Assembly (NCBI RefSeq): GCF_026151205.1
Contig: NC_087083.1
Coordinates: forward strand, 11,408,944-11,468,943
Direction: 5' to 3'
DNA length: 60,000 bases
Source of the DNA: Bolinopsis microptera
Lineage: Eukaryota > Ctenophora > Tentaculata > Lobata > Bolinopsidae
How positions within the stretch are numbered: position 1 is the stretch's first letter; every line of letters starts with the position of its first letter. Position numbers and translations under genes: made by a program. Below the pieces are notes generated by a model, which saw nothing but the letters and a program-made list of their open reading frames with translations, was not told the DNA's origin and did not search any database. Positions 1 through 11,793 of this stretch are shown here, piece by piece.

Positions 1-1687
1 TAGAGCTACTGTTCGTAATAAGGTTCAGTTTTCCTCTAATTTAATACTGCCAAGGTTGCGATTATAGCCGGGGGCTAGCCCAGGGAGGTGGCCGAAAATA
101 TTTTTTCGGTTTTTTCTTTGTCCGAACCTACCCCTCGATACATAATTCTGGACTCGAGGTTTCCCCCGGTAATTCGATCTCGAAAATCACTTTTTTAAAC
201 AATTAATGCTACTTTATTCATTATTAGCCACAATTTTTTCCAGCCGGAGCCGGAACCGGATTTTGAAGCCGGATATCCGGCCGGAACCGGATTCAGCCGG
301 ATTTCCGGTCGGTTCCTAGTATCGATAACGAGATATGTCATACAGTACGTATGACATTGCAACATTTGATATCATGTCAAAAGTTATGGCAGCTCTTGTT
401 GTTATGGACCCCCATCAGCCTGTATCAGATCATATGATGAGATCACATCCTCATGGGACATGAGCCGATCAAATAGAATAGTCAAAGAATATGTGAACTC
501 TAACTAAGCACTGTAAATACATTATTTTTTGCCGCGAATTCGCCGCGATTTTTCGATTTTTTTGCCGCGAATATGCCGCGATTTTCGAAATTCCCGCCGC
601 GAATTAGCCGCGAATTAGCCTAGTTTGGCTTGTCGCGGTGCCGCGATTTTTGGCCAAAATAACCGCGAAATCCTTTTGTCCCTGCTGGCAGCGGTCCACT
701 CTACCCATGAGTATGAGTTTTTATCAAATACCCAATCGATTTCTCGGGACAGTTAACAATCAAATGTCGTAACGCGATTTATTTAATTTCATTTTAAATT
801 GTTGGCACTGTTGGCACAGCAATTAAATTTATTGTTTTATTAGAAATATCTTTGAAAGAATCATCAGCAGTTTGGAATCTAAACAAATTCCTAAAAATAA
901 TTCACTTTTTATATTGGGCCAGACATTATCATATAATTTGACTTTTGAATCGTTTAAACCGTTTAATCCGTTTAGAGAAAACGATTTGTGGCGCTAAAAA
1001 ATCAAAAAAATAATATTATATATAGAAGAACATTTTGATTTGCAATTGTGAAAGTGAATTTGACAAGCGTGTTAAAGTAAATTAAATTGGGCATCTAAAA
1101 TAGAAAAAGCTATCAGAAATCGGACGTTGGTGGCGGGGTTTTAATTTAAAAATCAGCCTGGTCGGCCGTTCTAATTTATGGATAGATATATATATATGAA
1201 ATATTCATATCGCATGCTTAAAAGTTTGAGTTCATGTTTTTCTAACGTAATGCATTGTCGTTCAACCATCCCTCATGCAGTCCGCAACAAGTTTAGATGT
1301 TCATGTTTAAAGCAAACAGGAGAACAACAAGAAGAGCGCTCAATTTGTGGGCAACTGATTGAGAGTAGTTGTGTTCAGACTCAGTCTCGTCTCCGTCTGT
1401 CTCGTCTCCGTCTGTAGAAGTAAATAATTTATTAAATTCAGTAAAATATAACACAGGCAATAACAGCTATAATTTGGGCTAAAATGTTTAAAAACATCTG
1501 AGCTATAACTATACCTATAAGGTCATGCAGTAGGGGATTAGCTAAATTAAACGGCTTAGCCCTTAGGTCGCATCTGACAGTGTGATGCCAACTTTCTACA
1601 GTAGGTACGAACATTCCATTTGTCATTTGCTTCATTGTGTAACACAACAACAAGGGAATGAAACCCAAATAACTAAAATGAACTTAC
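1..1687. other. Non-coding flank with short GC-rich repeats
   Basis: No convincing exon was seen. At 241-316 a CCGGAACCGG-type motif recurs about six times on both strands. At 533-668 GCCGCGAATT/GCCGCGATTT motifs recur about eight times in otherwise AT-rich sequence. At 1378-1417 a 15-bp unit (GTCTCGTCTCCGTCT) is duplicated. The stretch 900-975 matches parts of 14660-14730 and 48515-48600, so it is a dispersed repeat. The downstream exons of the minus-strand gene at 1688-3562 would lie here or beyond the window edge, but I could not identify them. Confidence 0.5.
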
Positions 1688-1849
1688 TCTCTGTGCAGTC
1701 ACTTTCAGCTAATCCCAACCCTGCGCCCACGTGAGTTCCTGCTGGACAAGGTGTGCAGGCAGTATCGCCGGCGTCTGCACTCCAATGATCTGCAGGACAC
1801 TCTTGGCAATCAGCATCAGCATCCAAGTAATAGCCCCAATAGCATGAAT
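1688..1849 (-). CDS. Cysteine-rich GCC2/GCC3-like (ephrin-receptor-like) exon
   Basis: This is an internal exon of a secreted or cell-surface protein. It is exactly 162 nt and has an acceptor (TTTTCAG) before 1849 and a donor (GTAAGT) after 1688 on the minus strand. Both introns are phase 1, so the exon is a symmetrical module. The peptide includes CQECPADHWSADAGDTACT and CPAGTHVGAG, the C-x2-C-P-x-G-T/W pattern of GCC2/GCC3 or TNFR-like repeats, which are extracellular and disulphide-bonded. It lies downstream of, and in phase with, the exons at 2840-3313 and 3505-3562, so it probably belongs to the same gene, although exons between them may be missed. The domain family is clear from the cysteine pattern. 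The identity of the whole protein is not. Confidence 0.7.
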
Positions 1850-2839
1850 CTGAAAATTTGGAATTTATAATTGTTTAACATAATATGTTAAAGCATAAAA
1901 ATATATGGTATGTACTATTTTACTGTGTATACCCAATACCCATACCCTGTACTCACTACTTATTAATATGATAGCCATGATCTAGCATACAATCATAGTA
2001 TACATGTATAGTATTTAATCCCGTTCATGATGAGAAATGACTTGATTTGTAATAAATTCTCCTTTCATTGCTCACTTTACTGCCAGTGACTGTTACTTGC
2101 ACACAGTGGGATGAAAGTAAATCAACAAGTTTGGTAGACATGACTTAACAAATTCCTATGTCCTCCAGGGCCGGATTGCATTGAATCATTATTCAATTTA
2201 ACCTCACACTCTTATAGAATTATATAGGAACGTGGTAGACTGATCAAATTGCAGTAAACCAAATTTTCAATTTTGCAAGAATAGCTATTATATCGCAAAA
2301 ATGCTCCGCTGAAAGTAGCCTTGTTATTGTTCCAGAATCCAGAATGTCCTAGCAACACTGGCATAAAGATTGACTTAATCAGTCCTATAATTTGTCTGGT
2401 CCTAGTTTGGCAAACTTGTCAGTTTGGTTCTGCTCTACGGATCAGAGGCTTCAAAGAGAAAGGTCCTAACAAGCCAAAATTAGTTTCTTTATTTCCTTGA
2501 CAGAGTTGATGGGCATACAAATTGCTCAGTTAAGCAATTACAATAAATCGGGATATTGCTATAAAAAGGTTGTAGGTTTATAACCTACCAGGCCGGACGC
2601 GCGCCGAGTTGGACTCGTCGACGCGGTCCTGTTTAATATTTGAAACAAATATTTTACGAGTATCACCCGTTAATAAAAAGGCAGAGACCCTTATATAATA
2701 TATATTACTGGTAGTTCTGAAGCTTCACTCCCACACCACCCCTCCACCCCCACCCCACCCCATTCCCACACCTACCCCACACCCTAGAGTTAAATTATTA
2801 GGTATAAGGTGCCACCTATACCTAATTTACAATATCTAC
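1850..2839 (-). other. Probable intron of the modular secreted-protein gene
   Basis: No further exon with acceptable splice sites and a cysteine-rich or module-like reading frame was found here. It holds a short GC-rich patch at 2591-2630 and a C-rich low-complexity run at 2728-2785 made of CCCCACACC-like words. Confidence 0.4.
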
Positions 2840-3313
2840 CTAGATGGTAACCGAGAAACGCGCTCTGCCATGAGTTAAATCTCAGTAGTTCAATCTCTTG
2901 TGTCCAGAAATTTCTCCAGTTTGGGTAATCACATGTATCGTCTGTGAGGAGTAAGTTGATCACTTCCACTCCGTTGACCTGGACTTTAAAAGACGGATTT
3001 GCTCCTGTGGTCGCAAGAATACTCCACAATTTCTCAGCTTCAGTGGGCATGTTCTCGGGAAATAAGCTGTTTTTATTCTTGCAATTTTTTATCAAGTAAT
3101 CATCTGGTTTATTATACGTATCTGAAGGAAAGTTCACGGTTAACCCCCCTAGTCTTTCTTTATCCGCATAGAAATCCACGTCGAGTTGCTCAAAATAGTC
3201 TTCGACCTCATTGTCAGTTTTGAATTGTATTGCAGTTCTATCGAAGCTGTGGGGAATACCGGTTTGCTGTTGTGACAGGTCTTCATTTAGCTTGACTGTT
3301 TTCCATTGTATCT
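2840..3313 (-). CDS. Large module exon of a secreted modular protein
   Basis: An open reading frame of 474 nt (158 codons) on the minus strand, with an acceptor TTTTTACAG before 3313 and a plausible donor CTAG/GTAGAT at 2839. Both borders are phase 1, like the neighbouring exons. Features include a segment KLWSILATTGANPSFKVQVN followed by GVEVI, two cysteines around TDDTCDYPNW, and a conserved-looking WTQEIELLRF block. The pattern of a K-[LV]-W start, an NGVEV strand and a C...W segment resembles an uncharacterised beta-rich module I associate with invertebrate extracellular proteins, but I cannot name the family with confidence. With the signal-peptide exon just upstream it should be the first extracellular domain of the protein. 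Confidence 0.6.
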
Positions 3314-3504
3314 CTGTAAAAATGAATCTGTTTAGTTGATTTAGAGAGGGACTCATGGTACTACAGACTGCCCACCGGCAAAACTCTTTAAAAGACAAAA
3401 GTACGTACGTGCAATTATACAATTGTTTGAATCTGGTTTTATCGAGAGACCAAGAAACTCAAGTTAAGGACTCAGGGCCTTAGATACTGGGTAAAATTTG
3501 ATAC

Positions 3505-3562
3505 CTGATTTCACTGTGTCGAGTGATGCGAAAATAAGAATTACTGCTATTGGATAGATCAT
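3505..3562 (-). CDS. Signal-peptide first coding exon
   Basis: On the minus strand an ATG at 3562 opens a short frame, MIYPIAVILIFASLDTVKS, with a hydrophobic core typical of a signal peptide. It ends at a G/GTATCA donor (GT at 3504-3503), leaving a phase-1 junction that joins in frame to the acceptor at 3313. The first residue after splicing is Glu. The start was chosen because it gives a signal peptide and the phase matches the next exon. The gene would run leftwards: signal peptide, large module, then a cysteine-rich module. No TATA box was evident. Confidence 0.6.
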
Positions 3563-4736
3563 CTCAGCTTCTTTGCCGATACCTAACATTAGTATTACAA
3601 TATTGATTCATGTCAATTTCAGAAAAAAATTAAAATAATTATGGTTAAAATTGTATCAATTATGAAGATAAAAGTGAATCGTAGAAAAGAATTTGCAATA
3701 TCAGCTGTAGACAGCAATCAGATAAATCAAAAATTAACAACGCTTTTGCAATCAATGTTTCTTATGGGCATTTTCTGCTCCGGATCCCGATCAGGGTCCG
3801 AAGGAAGTTTTGGAATTTCTCAACCTGTGTATATCTAACATTATAGTTATACTGTATTTTAAACTTGAAGAAATCCCCCTGGCAACGGGGACAAAACACT
3901 GATAATCGACCTAAAAATGACCCTCTGGTGTCACCAATTTCAGCTCGCAAATGGAGTTGAAACCTCGCCATTTTTAACAGGGTTGTGAAAAAGGATAGGA
4001 ATTATATTTATAGTCACTATATAGCATTCTTAGAATTTTGATTAGGGCTTTAGATTTTCTATAATAAACGTCAGAAGTGAGTTACAATAAACGTTATATT
4101 ATTAGAATAATGTTGTTATTTTAGCAAAGGTAAATGGCGTCGTTTCTTAGCAACATCTATTGAGATTGCACGCGTGCGAGCAAAAACAAAAAACAGATTA
4201 GCAACGCGCGTTGCCATGCTTTATGATACGTCATAATATAATGTATAAACTTCACAACTAGACAACTTGCAACTGACAACTAGCTCACATTTACGTTTAC
4301 GCTATGACTATATAATTATTCATAAATTTGGTTGTGATTAATATTTTTCGATGCGGTAGAAAGTGTTTTTTAGGGAATTTGAATATTAAGACTTTGTCGT
4401 CATTGTCAGAATCAAATAAAATCCATGATTTCTACAGTATAACTTATAGTTATATAACAGAGCTTTATGATAAAAATAAATTAAAACATAACTGATTTTT
4501 AAAAGTTCCTCGAACAAAGTTTTCGACTTGCGGGTTTCTAGTAAAAATATAATACATGCGGGAAAAATTATTTTCGAACTGTGAAAAATAAGTGAGAAGA
4601 TCAACGAAGCTAAAGCATAAAGACACGACACACATCACCAGTACCACTAACCAATTACGAGAAGAGCTAGCAGTTATCTAGGGAACCAGACACGAAATAT
4701 GAAATAGCAGACCATCTATAAGTATAAATTGCTAAA
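3563..4736. other. Upstream intergenic region, nothing firm
   Basis: This should contain the promoter and 5' UTR of the minus-strand gene, but no clear core promoter was recognised. A minus-strand ATG in a good context (AAAAATGGCGAGG) at 3971 opens 69 codons. No domain was recognised, so it is not called as a gene. Confidence 0.4.
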
Positions 4737-5317
4737 TTGGTCTGTGAAAGCTCTATACCAATTATTGGTACCTTCAAAGCTTCAAGAAAACCTTGTTAGT
4801 TTGTCTATACTATAAAACAGACATGAACTATAATAGAATTTCGTGTCCTCTTGTTTGTGACCTTATTATTACTGTTAGGTAGGTTAACTATTATTATATA
4901 GGTTTATATTGCAGTTCCAGATGAACTTATAGACTTATAGAGTTAAACTTAAGGAGTTATAGACAGCTAGCTTGACACAAAAACCGGAACTAGGCAATTG
5001 CCTTACTTCGGCCTGATAATTGGTTTAGAGCTCATACAATATTAATTATAAACCCCAAATTTTTCTGCAAATGTTTGATAACTCCCTTTTCTTGTTGAGC
5101 TGATTGCCGTTCCCTGACAAAAGGCATTAAGTCACATCGATGTTATTTTGAGAAAATGGGAGAAACGTGTTTGTCGTTTTTTAGGTAATTTTACTCGCAT
5201 AAAAGGGGTTAACTTTGACATTTATGCGTAAATAAATTATTGTCGTATGTCCTAAACAGTAAACATGTTTAAAACTTTGAAAGCTTAAATAAAAATTCAC
5301 CAACACTGATAGATTTA

Positions 5318-5503
5318 GACTTACTGCCTTTTATCAGGATCGATTTCAACCGATTCTTCTTTATTATATATATAGAAATTGCTCTATCCAGAGCCCTTGC
5401 GCTTGCAGTAGCGCGCGCCCGCCTCACTTGACTTGTGAAACAAGCGCGCCCGAAGTGGCGCGAAAGCACATGGTTAGGTGAAATATAGAAAGGCAGTAAG
5501 TCC
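5318..5503. repeat. Short inverted GGACTTACTGCC/GGCAGTAAGTCC element
   Basis: GACTTACTGCCTTTT at 5318 and AAGGCAGTAAGTCC ending at 5503 form an inverted pair around AT-rich and GC-rich sequence. The same inner motif ends the larger TIR element at 15558-16711, so this may be a shortened relative. The A' counterpart (44246-44305) is about 115 bp shorter and lacks a GC-rich hairpin-prone stretch. Confidence 0.45.
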
Positions 5504-5530
5504 ATTTTTCCTCAGATAATCATAAAGTTT

Positions 5531-5625
5531 AATTGACGATGTCAATTCATCGCAGCTCGGCGCGGCACAACAGCGCATCTCGCCGATCTAGCGAGGAGCC
5601 TCATTGAGTGCGCGGCGCGGCACAC
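5531..5625. repeat. AATTGACGATGTCAATTC dispersed repeat, copy 1
   Basis: A block of about 95 bp starts with the near-palindrome AATTGACGATGTCAATTC and runs through GC-rich sequence (CAGCTCGGCGCGGCAC, GAGTGCGCGGCGCGGCAC). It recurs in direct orientation at 11278-11385 and, in A', at 44331-44430. A related start (TTGATTGACGATGTCAACCC) is at 12110 and 46225. This is a dispersed repeat of unknown class. Confidence 0.6.
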
Positions 5626-6342
5626 CCAGCAAATCCTACCGGCTGGGGTATATCTCCAAAAGTAAAATAAATAGAACCTTCCGGTTTTCAACAAAATTTC
5701 CGTCTCGTAAATTTAAAGTTAGCTCCCCAGGAGCAAAATTTGAGACAACTTAGATTCTGAATTAAATCGTGCACGATAAAATAAACTTGCTACAAATTTT
5801 TTGTACCACTGTTTTTTAGAGACTGTGAGAATTTTCACAATTCAAAATTTGTCATACCTTTTTGGAAAAATCAGTGAGTTTCGCCTAGGTGCCATATTTG
5901 ATGCTGCGCGGCTTTTGTCATGTATTGGAGCAAAAATTGCTGTAAAAGTCGCGTAATTTGACCAAATTCGTTGATTTTTGTCGTATTATTCGGATATATT
6001 TTCGGTTCCTTGAATGAAATCATTCTGAAAATTGGCGACGACCTTCCAATAGGGCTTTCACAACTGTCCGAAAAATTTGGTGGATATCGGAGTTGATATA
6101 GTGATCAAAATGGGGCAAAATACGCTGCTTTAAGCTGTAACATAATGTTTGATGGTTAGATATGCTTTAAATTTTTCGGACACTTTCCTTGTAAGTCTTT
6201 GAGTAAGCTTACCAATTTGTTGCAATCAGAGGTCGGGAAGGATACTCAATATTTATTTGTTTGAAGAAAATTGTGCTGGCCGAAATTAGCGCTAAAAAAC
6301 CATCCTACAGTCGGCACGCGCGGCTCACTGTTGATGGCGCAC

Positions 6343-7080
6343 TTAATTCACCGCTGCGCGCAGTGTTGTGACCGCTCTTCGTCTTATTTTACACATATTT
6401 GGACGTTGCCAATTCATTCCATTGATAATTTTGAAGTTTTAACATTTTTATACTAAATTCTTTTTTAATTTGGTTCTAAAACGATTAGGCTTGCTTTCTA
6501 TGAAACTTTAATGTACTTTCGTAAAATAATTTTGATGTGGCAGCGATTTGAAAAAGAAATTATTTAAAAATGATACAAAAAAATCGGACATTTTTTGATA
6601 TTAAAACATATATAACTTGGGCTGTGTTGACAGTAGAAAAATTAATTAACCTCTATCCGACAGCTTTAAAAATTTTCTAGGCGCCGCGCAAATCCACGCG
6701 CGCATTTTAGCGTGTCAAAATCGTTTAAAACTATAATTAGTTGATGAAGGAGCATAATGCAGATCATACGTTGTACGTGTACGTGGTGTGATCATTATAA
6801 TTTCGCGCTATTTCTTGTTTCTGCACTCGCTTTGAACTTTAGCTTTAACAGCAGTTATCGACTTAGCTGTATTACACAGTGTACTTGGTACATAATTGAT
6901 CAAAAGGGCTCGTGTTACTTTAACATCACTTTTGAATTTCACGAAAGCAGATAAAAGGTAGGTTTTCGTTGAATCAAAGTAAACTAATATCAATTAGAAC
7001 GAGTATAATTGTTTTACTTTAAAACATCGCTTGGTACTGTCAGCCTATTTTATAGCTAACGACATTCTGGATGATGATTA
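6343..7080. other. Spacer inside the inverted-repeat structure
   Basis: AT-rich sequence with a CG-rich patch at 6678-6715. Reading frames are under 70 codons with no recognisable domain. No gene is called. Confidence 0.4.
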
Positions 7081-7429
7081 ATCACTCTACACTCGACTGT
7101 CACGTGACTTTTTAAACACGTTCTCTTGGTGGCCCTGAATGACTATTCGAAATCATAGCCCTCTAATCTGATGCCAACCTTAACCCTAACCCAATCCCTA
7201 ACAAAAGCATATGCTGAAACCCTAACCCTACTAGAAATTCGACCAACTTCCTTATACGGTCATATCACGTGATCAAGACAGTTTTTCGCAAATATCTCGG
7301 CAGGGGAGCATTTTAACCCTATGTCATGGGGGTGATTCGGAATCAGCGGCGGAAAATACATCGATTTAAGCTGGTTTCAACTGTCGGGGGCCCTTTTAGA
7401 ACAATCTCGAAGATCGACTGTAGAGTGAT
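7081..7429. mobile_element. MITE with ATCACTCTACA TIRs and TTA target duplication
   Basis: The left end ATCACTCTACACTCGACTGT (7081-7100) is mirrored by the right end GATCGACTGTAGAGTGAT (7412-7429). It is flanked by TTA at 7078-7080 and 7430-7432. A 3-bp TWA target duplication is typical of PIF/Harbinger elements, so this 349-bp element is probably a non-autonomous member. The interior contains telomere-like CCCTAACCC words. A partial inverted copy lies at 11578-11785, with its A' equivalent at 45768-45895. That copy also shares the flank, so it arose by duplication rather than a second insertion. Confidence 0.6.
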
Positions 7430-7432
7430 TTA

Positions 7433-8032
7433 GCACGCTCGACATTCTCGCTTTAGGTTATTTTATATAAAACAGTTTTACCACTGTGAGTTGTTCAAGC
7501 ATTGCACTAGTTTATTACAAAGATTATCAAAACCTTGCGGTAAAATTATTATTATACAAGCACCCATAAATGACAAAAGTCACTTAATTTCAACATTGCT
7601 TTTGTAATTTCCTACAGCTCTTACTTGCAGGTCGCCCCGTGGTGGTTCATGGAATTGGAGGCGTCTAAAAAAACTGACTGAACTATACACTATAATCTAA
7701 TTTATATGATTAGTGCTTATTAACCTCTTCGAGCCTTTTATTAAATCTACAAATGAACTTGCAATGTTTTGCAGTTTTAGTGACGCTGCAGAAAATAGAT
7801 TGAAGAAACTCCGGAATACTCAATACTGTGGATTGGGAGGAGGAGAAAGTGATAATCCTGTTATATGGACTGTTTCTAGGACACGATAAACTTCCTAATA
7901 AGGTATGTGTTTAGGATACGATAAACTTCTTGTGAGAATCGTGTTAAGAGTTCAATTTTGAGATATACCCTCCTGAGGATGAAAGTTTGGTTACCAAGTG
8001 AGATGACACAGTCAGTTACTTAGATACCGTGG
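7433..8032. other. Unassigned spacer before the satellite
   Basis: No gene or recognised element was seen. The last 100 bases grade into the first divergent unit of the 115-bp satellite. Confidence 0.4.
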
Positions 8033-9760
8033 TTTTAAAAAGGTGTAAATAGTTGGATAAGTGTAACTGTAAAACACGTTATTTGGCCGTTTAAGATCCT
8101 GAAATGAGTGCCAGGAGTCAGTTTTGTGGGTTATATTGCTGACTTTAAAGGGGTTTTAAAAAGGTGTAAATATTTGGATAAGTGTAAAACACATTGTCTG
8201 GCCGTTTAAGATCCTGAAATGAGTGCCAGGAGTCAGTTTTGTGGATTATATTGCTGACTTTAAAGGGGTTTTAAAAAGGTGTAAATAGTTGAATGAGTGT
8301 AAAACACGTTATTTGGCCGTTTAAGATCCTGAAATGAGTGCCAGGAGTCAGTTTTGTGGATTATATTGCTGACTTTAAAGGGGTTTTAAAAAGGTGTAAA
8401 TAGTTGAATAAGTGTAAAACACGTTATTTGGCTGTTTAAGATCCTGAAATGAGTGCCAGGAGTCAGTTTTGTGGGTTATATTACTGGCTTTAAAGGGGTT
8501 TTAAAAAGGTGTAAATAGTTGGATAAGTGTAAAACACATTGTCTGGCCGTTTAAGATCCTGAAATGAGTGCCAGGAGTCAGTTTTGTGGATTATATTGCT
8601 GACTTTAAAGGGGGTTTAAAAAGGTGTAAATAGTTGGATAAGTGTAAAACACATTGTCTGGCCGTTTAAGATCCTGAAATGAGTGCCAGGATTCAGTTTT
8701 GTGGATTATATTGCTGACTTTAAAGGGGTTTTAAAAAGGTGTAAATAGTTGGATAAGTGTAAAACACATTGTCTGGCCGTTTAAGATCCTGAAATGAGTG
8801 CCAGGAGTCAGTTTTGTGGATTATATTGCTGACTTTAAAGGGGTTTTAAAAAGGTGTAAATAGTTGAATAAGTGTAAAACACGTTATTTGGCCGTTTAAG
8901 ATCCTGAAATGAGTGCCAGGAGTCAGTTTTGTGGGTTATATTACTGACTTTAAAGGGGTTTTAAAAAGGTGTAAATAGTTGGATAAGTGTAAAACACATT
9001 ATTTGGCCGTTTAAGATCCTGAAATGAGTGCCAGGAGTCAGTTTTGTGGATTATATTGCTGACTTTAAAGGGGTTTTAAAAAGGTGTAAATAGTTGAATA
9101 AGTGTAAAACACGTTATTTGGCCGTTTAAGATCCTGAAATGAGTGCCAGGAGTCAGTTTTGTGGGTTATATTACTGACTTTAAAGGGGTTTTAAAAAGGT
9201 GTAAATAGTTGAATAAGTGTAAAACACGTTATTTGGCCGTTTAAGATCCTGAAATGAGTGCCAGGAGTCAGTTTTGTGGGTTATATTACTGACTTTAAAG
9301 GGGTTTTAAAAAGGTGTAAATAGTTGGATAAGTGTAAAACACATTGTCTGGCCGTTTAAGATCCTGAAATGAGTGCCAGGAGTCAGTTTTGTGGATTATA
9401 TTGCTGACTTTAAAGGGGTTTTAAAAAGGTGTAAATAGTTGGATAAGTGTAAAACACATTGTCTGGCCGTTTAAGATCCTGAAATGAGTGCCAGGATTCA
9501 GTTTTGTGGATTATATTGCTGACTTAAAGGGGTTTAAAAAAGTGTAAATAGTTGGATAAGTGTAAAACACATTGTTTGGCCGTTTAAGATCCTGAAATGA
9601 GTGCCAGGAGTCAGTTTTGTGGATTATATTACTGGCTTTAAAGGGGTTTTAAAAAGGTGTAAATAGTTGGATTAGTGTAAAACACATTGTCTGGCCGTTT
9701 AAGAACCTGAAATGAGTGCCAGGAGTCAGTTTTGTGGGTTATATTACTGGCTTTAAACTT
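8033..9760. repeat. 115-bp satellite, about 15 units
   Basis: Tandem units of 115 bp, each with GGGGTTTTAAAAAGGTGTAA, CCGTTTAAGATCCTGAAATG and GTGCCAGGAGTCAGTTTTGT. Successive GGGGTTTTAAAAAGG words begin at 8150 and 8265. Two subtypes alternate in blocks: one has GGATAAG with ACATTGTCTGG, the other GAATAAG with ACGTTATTTGG, plus a few hybrids. This mosaic fits repeated unequal exchange. It lies in the middle of the 7.1 kb inverted-repeat structure and is absent from A'. Confidence 0.9.
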
Positions 9761-11277
9761 TCAGAAATACTAAGTTTGACCCAGATTTAAAGGTCGCTAC
9801 TGAATGTAATATTTCAGTTAACAACTCTACCTCGATTCGATGCAGTGGGAGAGGTTGAAGTTGACGTTTAAGCAGTCACCCTGCCGAACAAAAAATCTTT
9901 CAGGCCAAGAGGCTAGGTGACTAGAAACTCAATCACTATATCCGTGAAACTTGTCTGGAGCACTGTTATGTGGGTTATTTTACCTTCTAATTTCCAATGA
10001 CCATGAAAATTACCCAGGTTCATGGAATGCACAAAAATGAACAAAAATTGATATTCTCCTAAAAGTGGTGAGAACGGTTCAAAACTGGCCGGAAAGCGTT
10101 TAGATTGGTCCTAGGACCACTCAAACCAAGTTTGGGAATCACTACATGTCTACAACCTATGTAACCAATGTTCCAAAATGTTCCAATTTTGTCCCAATAA
10201 TTCGTTCACCGCCTACCTCGCGTTCACCAGCATGCGCTGTGACCATCATGGTCACAGCGCAAGATGCGCGCATTTTAAAATTGCGGGAACACATTTTAAT
10301 TGCCATTGTACATTGTACTTGTAGTGCATAGTGGAGTGTGTGGTCTGATAGTAGACAGAGGATTTATTTGAAACATTCCCGGTGCCTTCAACTGTTCTTT
10401 GCACTGACTATTTGATTGCTTAAACGAATAGGCGAGCCTTCAAAAACATTAGTTTCAATGTTTTCATAGTTTTATGATGCAAATATGATTTTTCCATTTA
10501 CATAACTGATAATACCCCCAATATCTTTTCAGGTGTGGAGGTCGGACCGAAACTAATCAGACACTAAACATTAACGAGGACCAATTATTTTACTCCTTTA
10601 ATGATGAATAATTATAAAGATCGCTGATTGCTTTTACTAATATATAGTGTTAAAATGAAAGAGAAACTGTTGAGACAAAAGAGAAAAACGCACTCATTTA
10701 TTTATAGTTTTATGTCTTAACAATGTTATTCGAAAGCTAATTTTAAAAGCTGGCTCTAATTCCTTGCTAAATGATTTGGGAAGGTGTAAGGGCTAAACAT
10801 GCCTGTAGACATCATTTTCAGTGGGTTTTATGAAGTTTATGATTAGGGTATATTTTGGGACTGAAATAAGCGCAAGACCTTCGACGTTTCTATTCCTACT
10901 GTTTTTTTAATTTAGCAAATATACCAAAAAAAATTATACTGTCGTAAAGATAAAATGTTTAGTTATCGGATAGATACTATAAAATTAAGTATTAAAATAA
11001 CCGAGCTAAGATATTCAATGTTAAACTCAAAAATGTTCACGCGTTTATGAAGAAATATTTAATTCTGCGCGTAGTTTTTTGGTCACAACTATGGCAAATT
11101 TTTACCAATTTTGTTCATAATTTCAAAATGTTATTTAGTAGACAAATTACTTTCGGACTAAATCCATATTGTTTATTCAAATCTAAAAGAAACAACATTT
11201 ATTTGACTTCAAAATTGTTCAATCTGAATACGAGCTAATTACGACGAAGGGAGGTCACAACACTGCGCGCAGGAGTG
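9761..11277. other. Spacer with one perfect hairpin, no gene recognised
   Basis: At 10233-10261 TGCGCTGTGACC and GGTCACAGCGCA form a perfect 12-bp stem around ATCAT. Apart from that, only short reading frames without known domains were found. Confidence 0.5.
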
Positions 11278-11385
11278 TAATTGACGATGTCAATTCATGG
11301 CAGCTCGGCGCGCGGCACAGTAGCGCATTTCGCCGATCTAGCCAGAGAAGCCTCATTGAGTGCGCGGCGCGGCACAGTAACGCAT
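11278..11385. repeat. AATTGACGATGTCAATTC dispersed repeat, copy 2
   Basis: A direct-orientation relative of 5531-5625 with the same start, GC-rich core and CATTGAGTGCGCGGCGCGGC end. It carries several substitutions and a short extension into CGCATCGCGCTAAAATGGCG. Confidence 0.55.
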
Positions 11386-11793
11386 CGCGCTAAAATGGCG
11401 CACTACCTACTATAAATAAAATTAAAAAAATAAAATATTTGAGAATTACAACTATCGTGTACTCAATAAGTCAATAAAGTAATTATCACTTTTGTATCCT
11501 TGTTGTATCCTTGTATCCTTGTTGTGCGAGTTATAGAGTCATTATTAATACTTCTCTGTCTCGACCAGGTGATAAGGTGATATGACCAAGGAATTGTTAT
11601 AGTATACTAGTTTCTCGTATGGGTTAGGGTTTCAGCATATGCGTTTGTTAGGGATTGGGCTAGGGTCCCGGTTAGGGATTAGATTAGAGGGTTATACTTT
11701 CGAATAGTCATTCAGGGCCACCTAGAGAACGGGTTAAAAAAGTCACGTGACAGTCGAGTGTAGAGTGATATTAATCATCATATCCGCCGTACT

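Noticed and set aside
1438-1668. 76-codon minus-strand frame just downstream of the cysteine-rich exon
   Set aside because: It begins in the intron after a good GTAAGT donor and lacks an acceptor in the right phase.
7180-7240. Possible telomere remnant (CCCTAACCC words)
   Set aside because: Only a few imperfect words inside a TIR element; not a telomeric array.
8033-9760. Possible CRISPR array
   Set aside because: Units are contiguous 115-bp repeats without unique spacers, in an animal genome.
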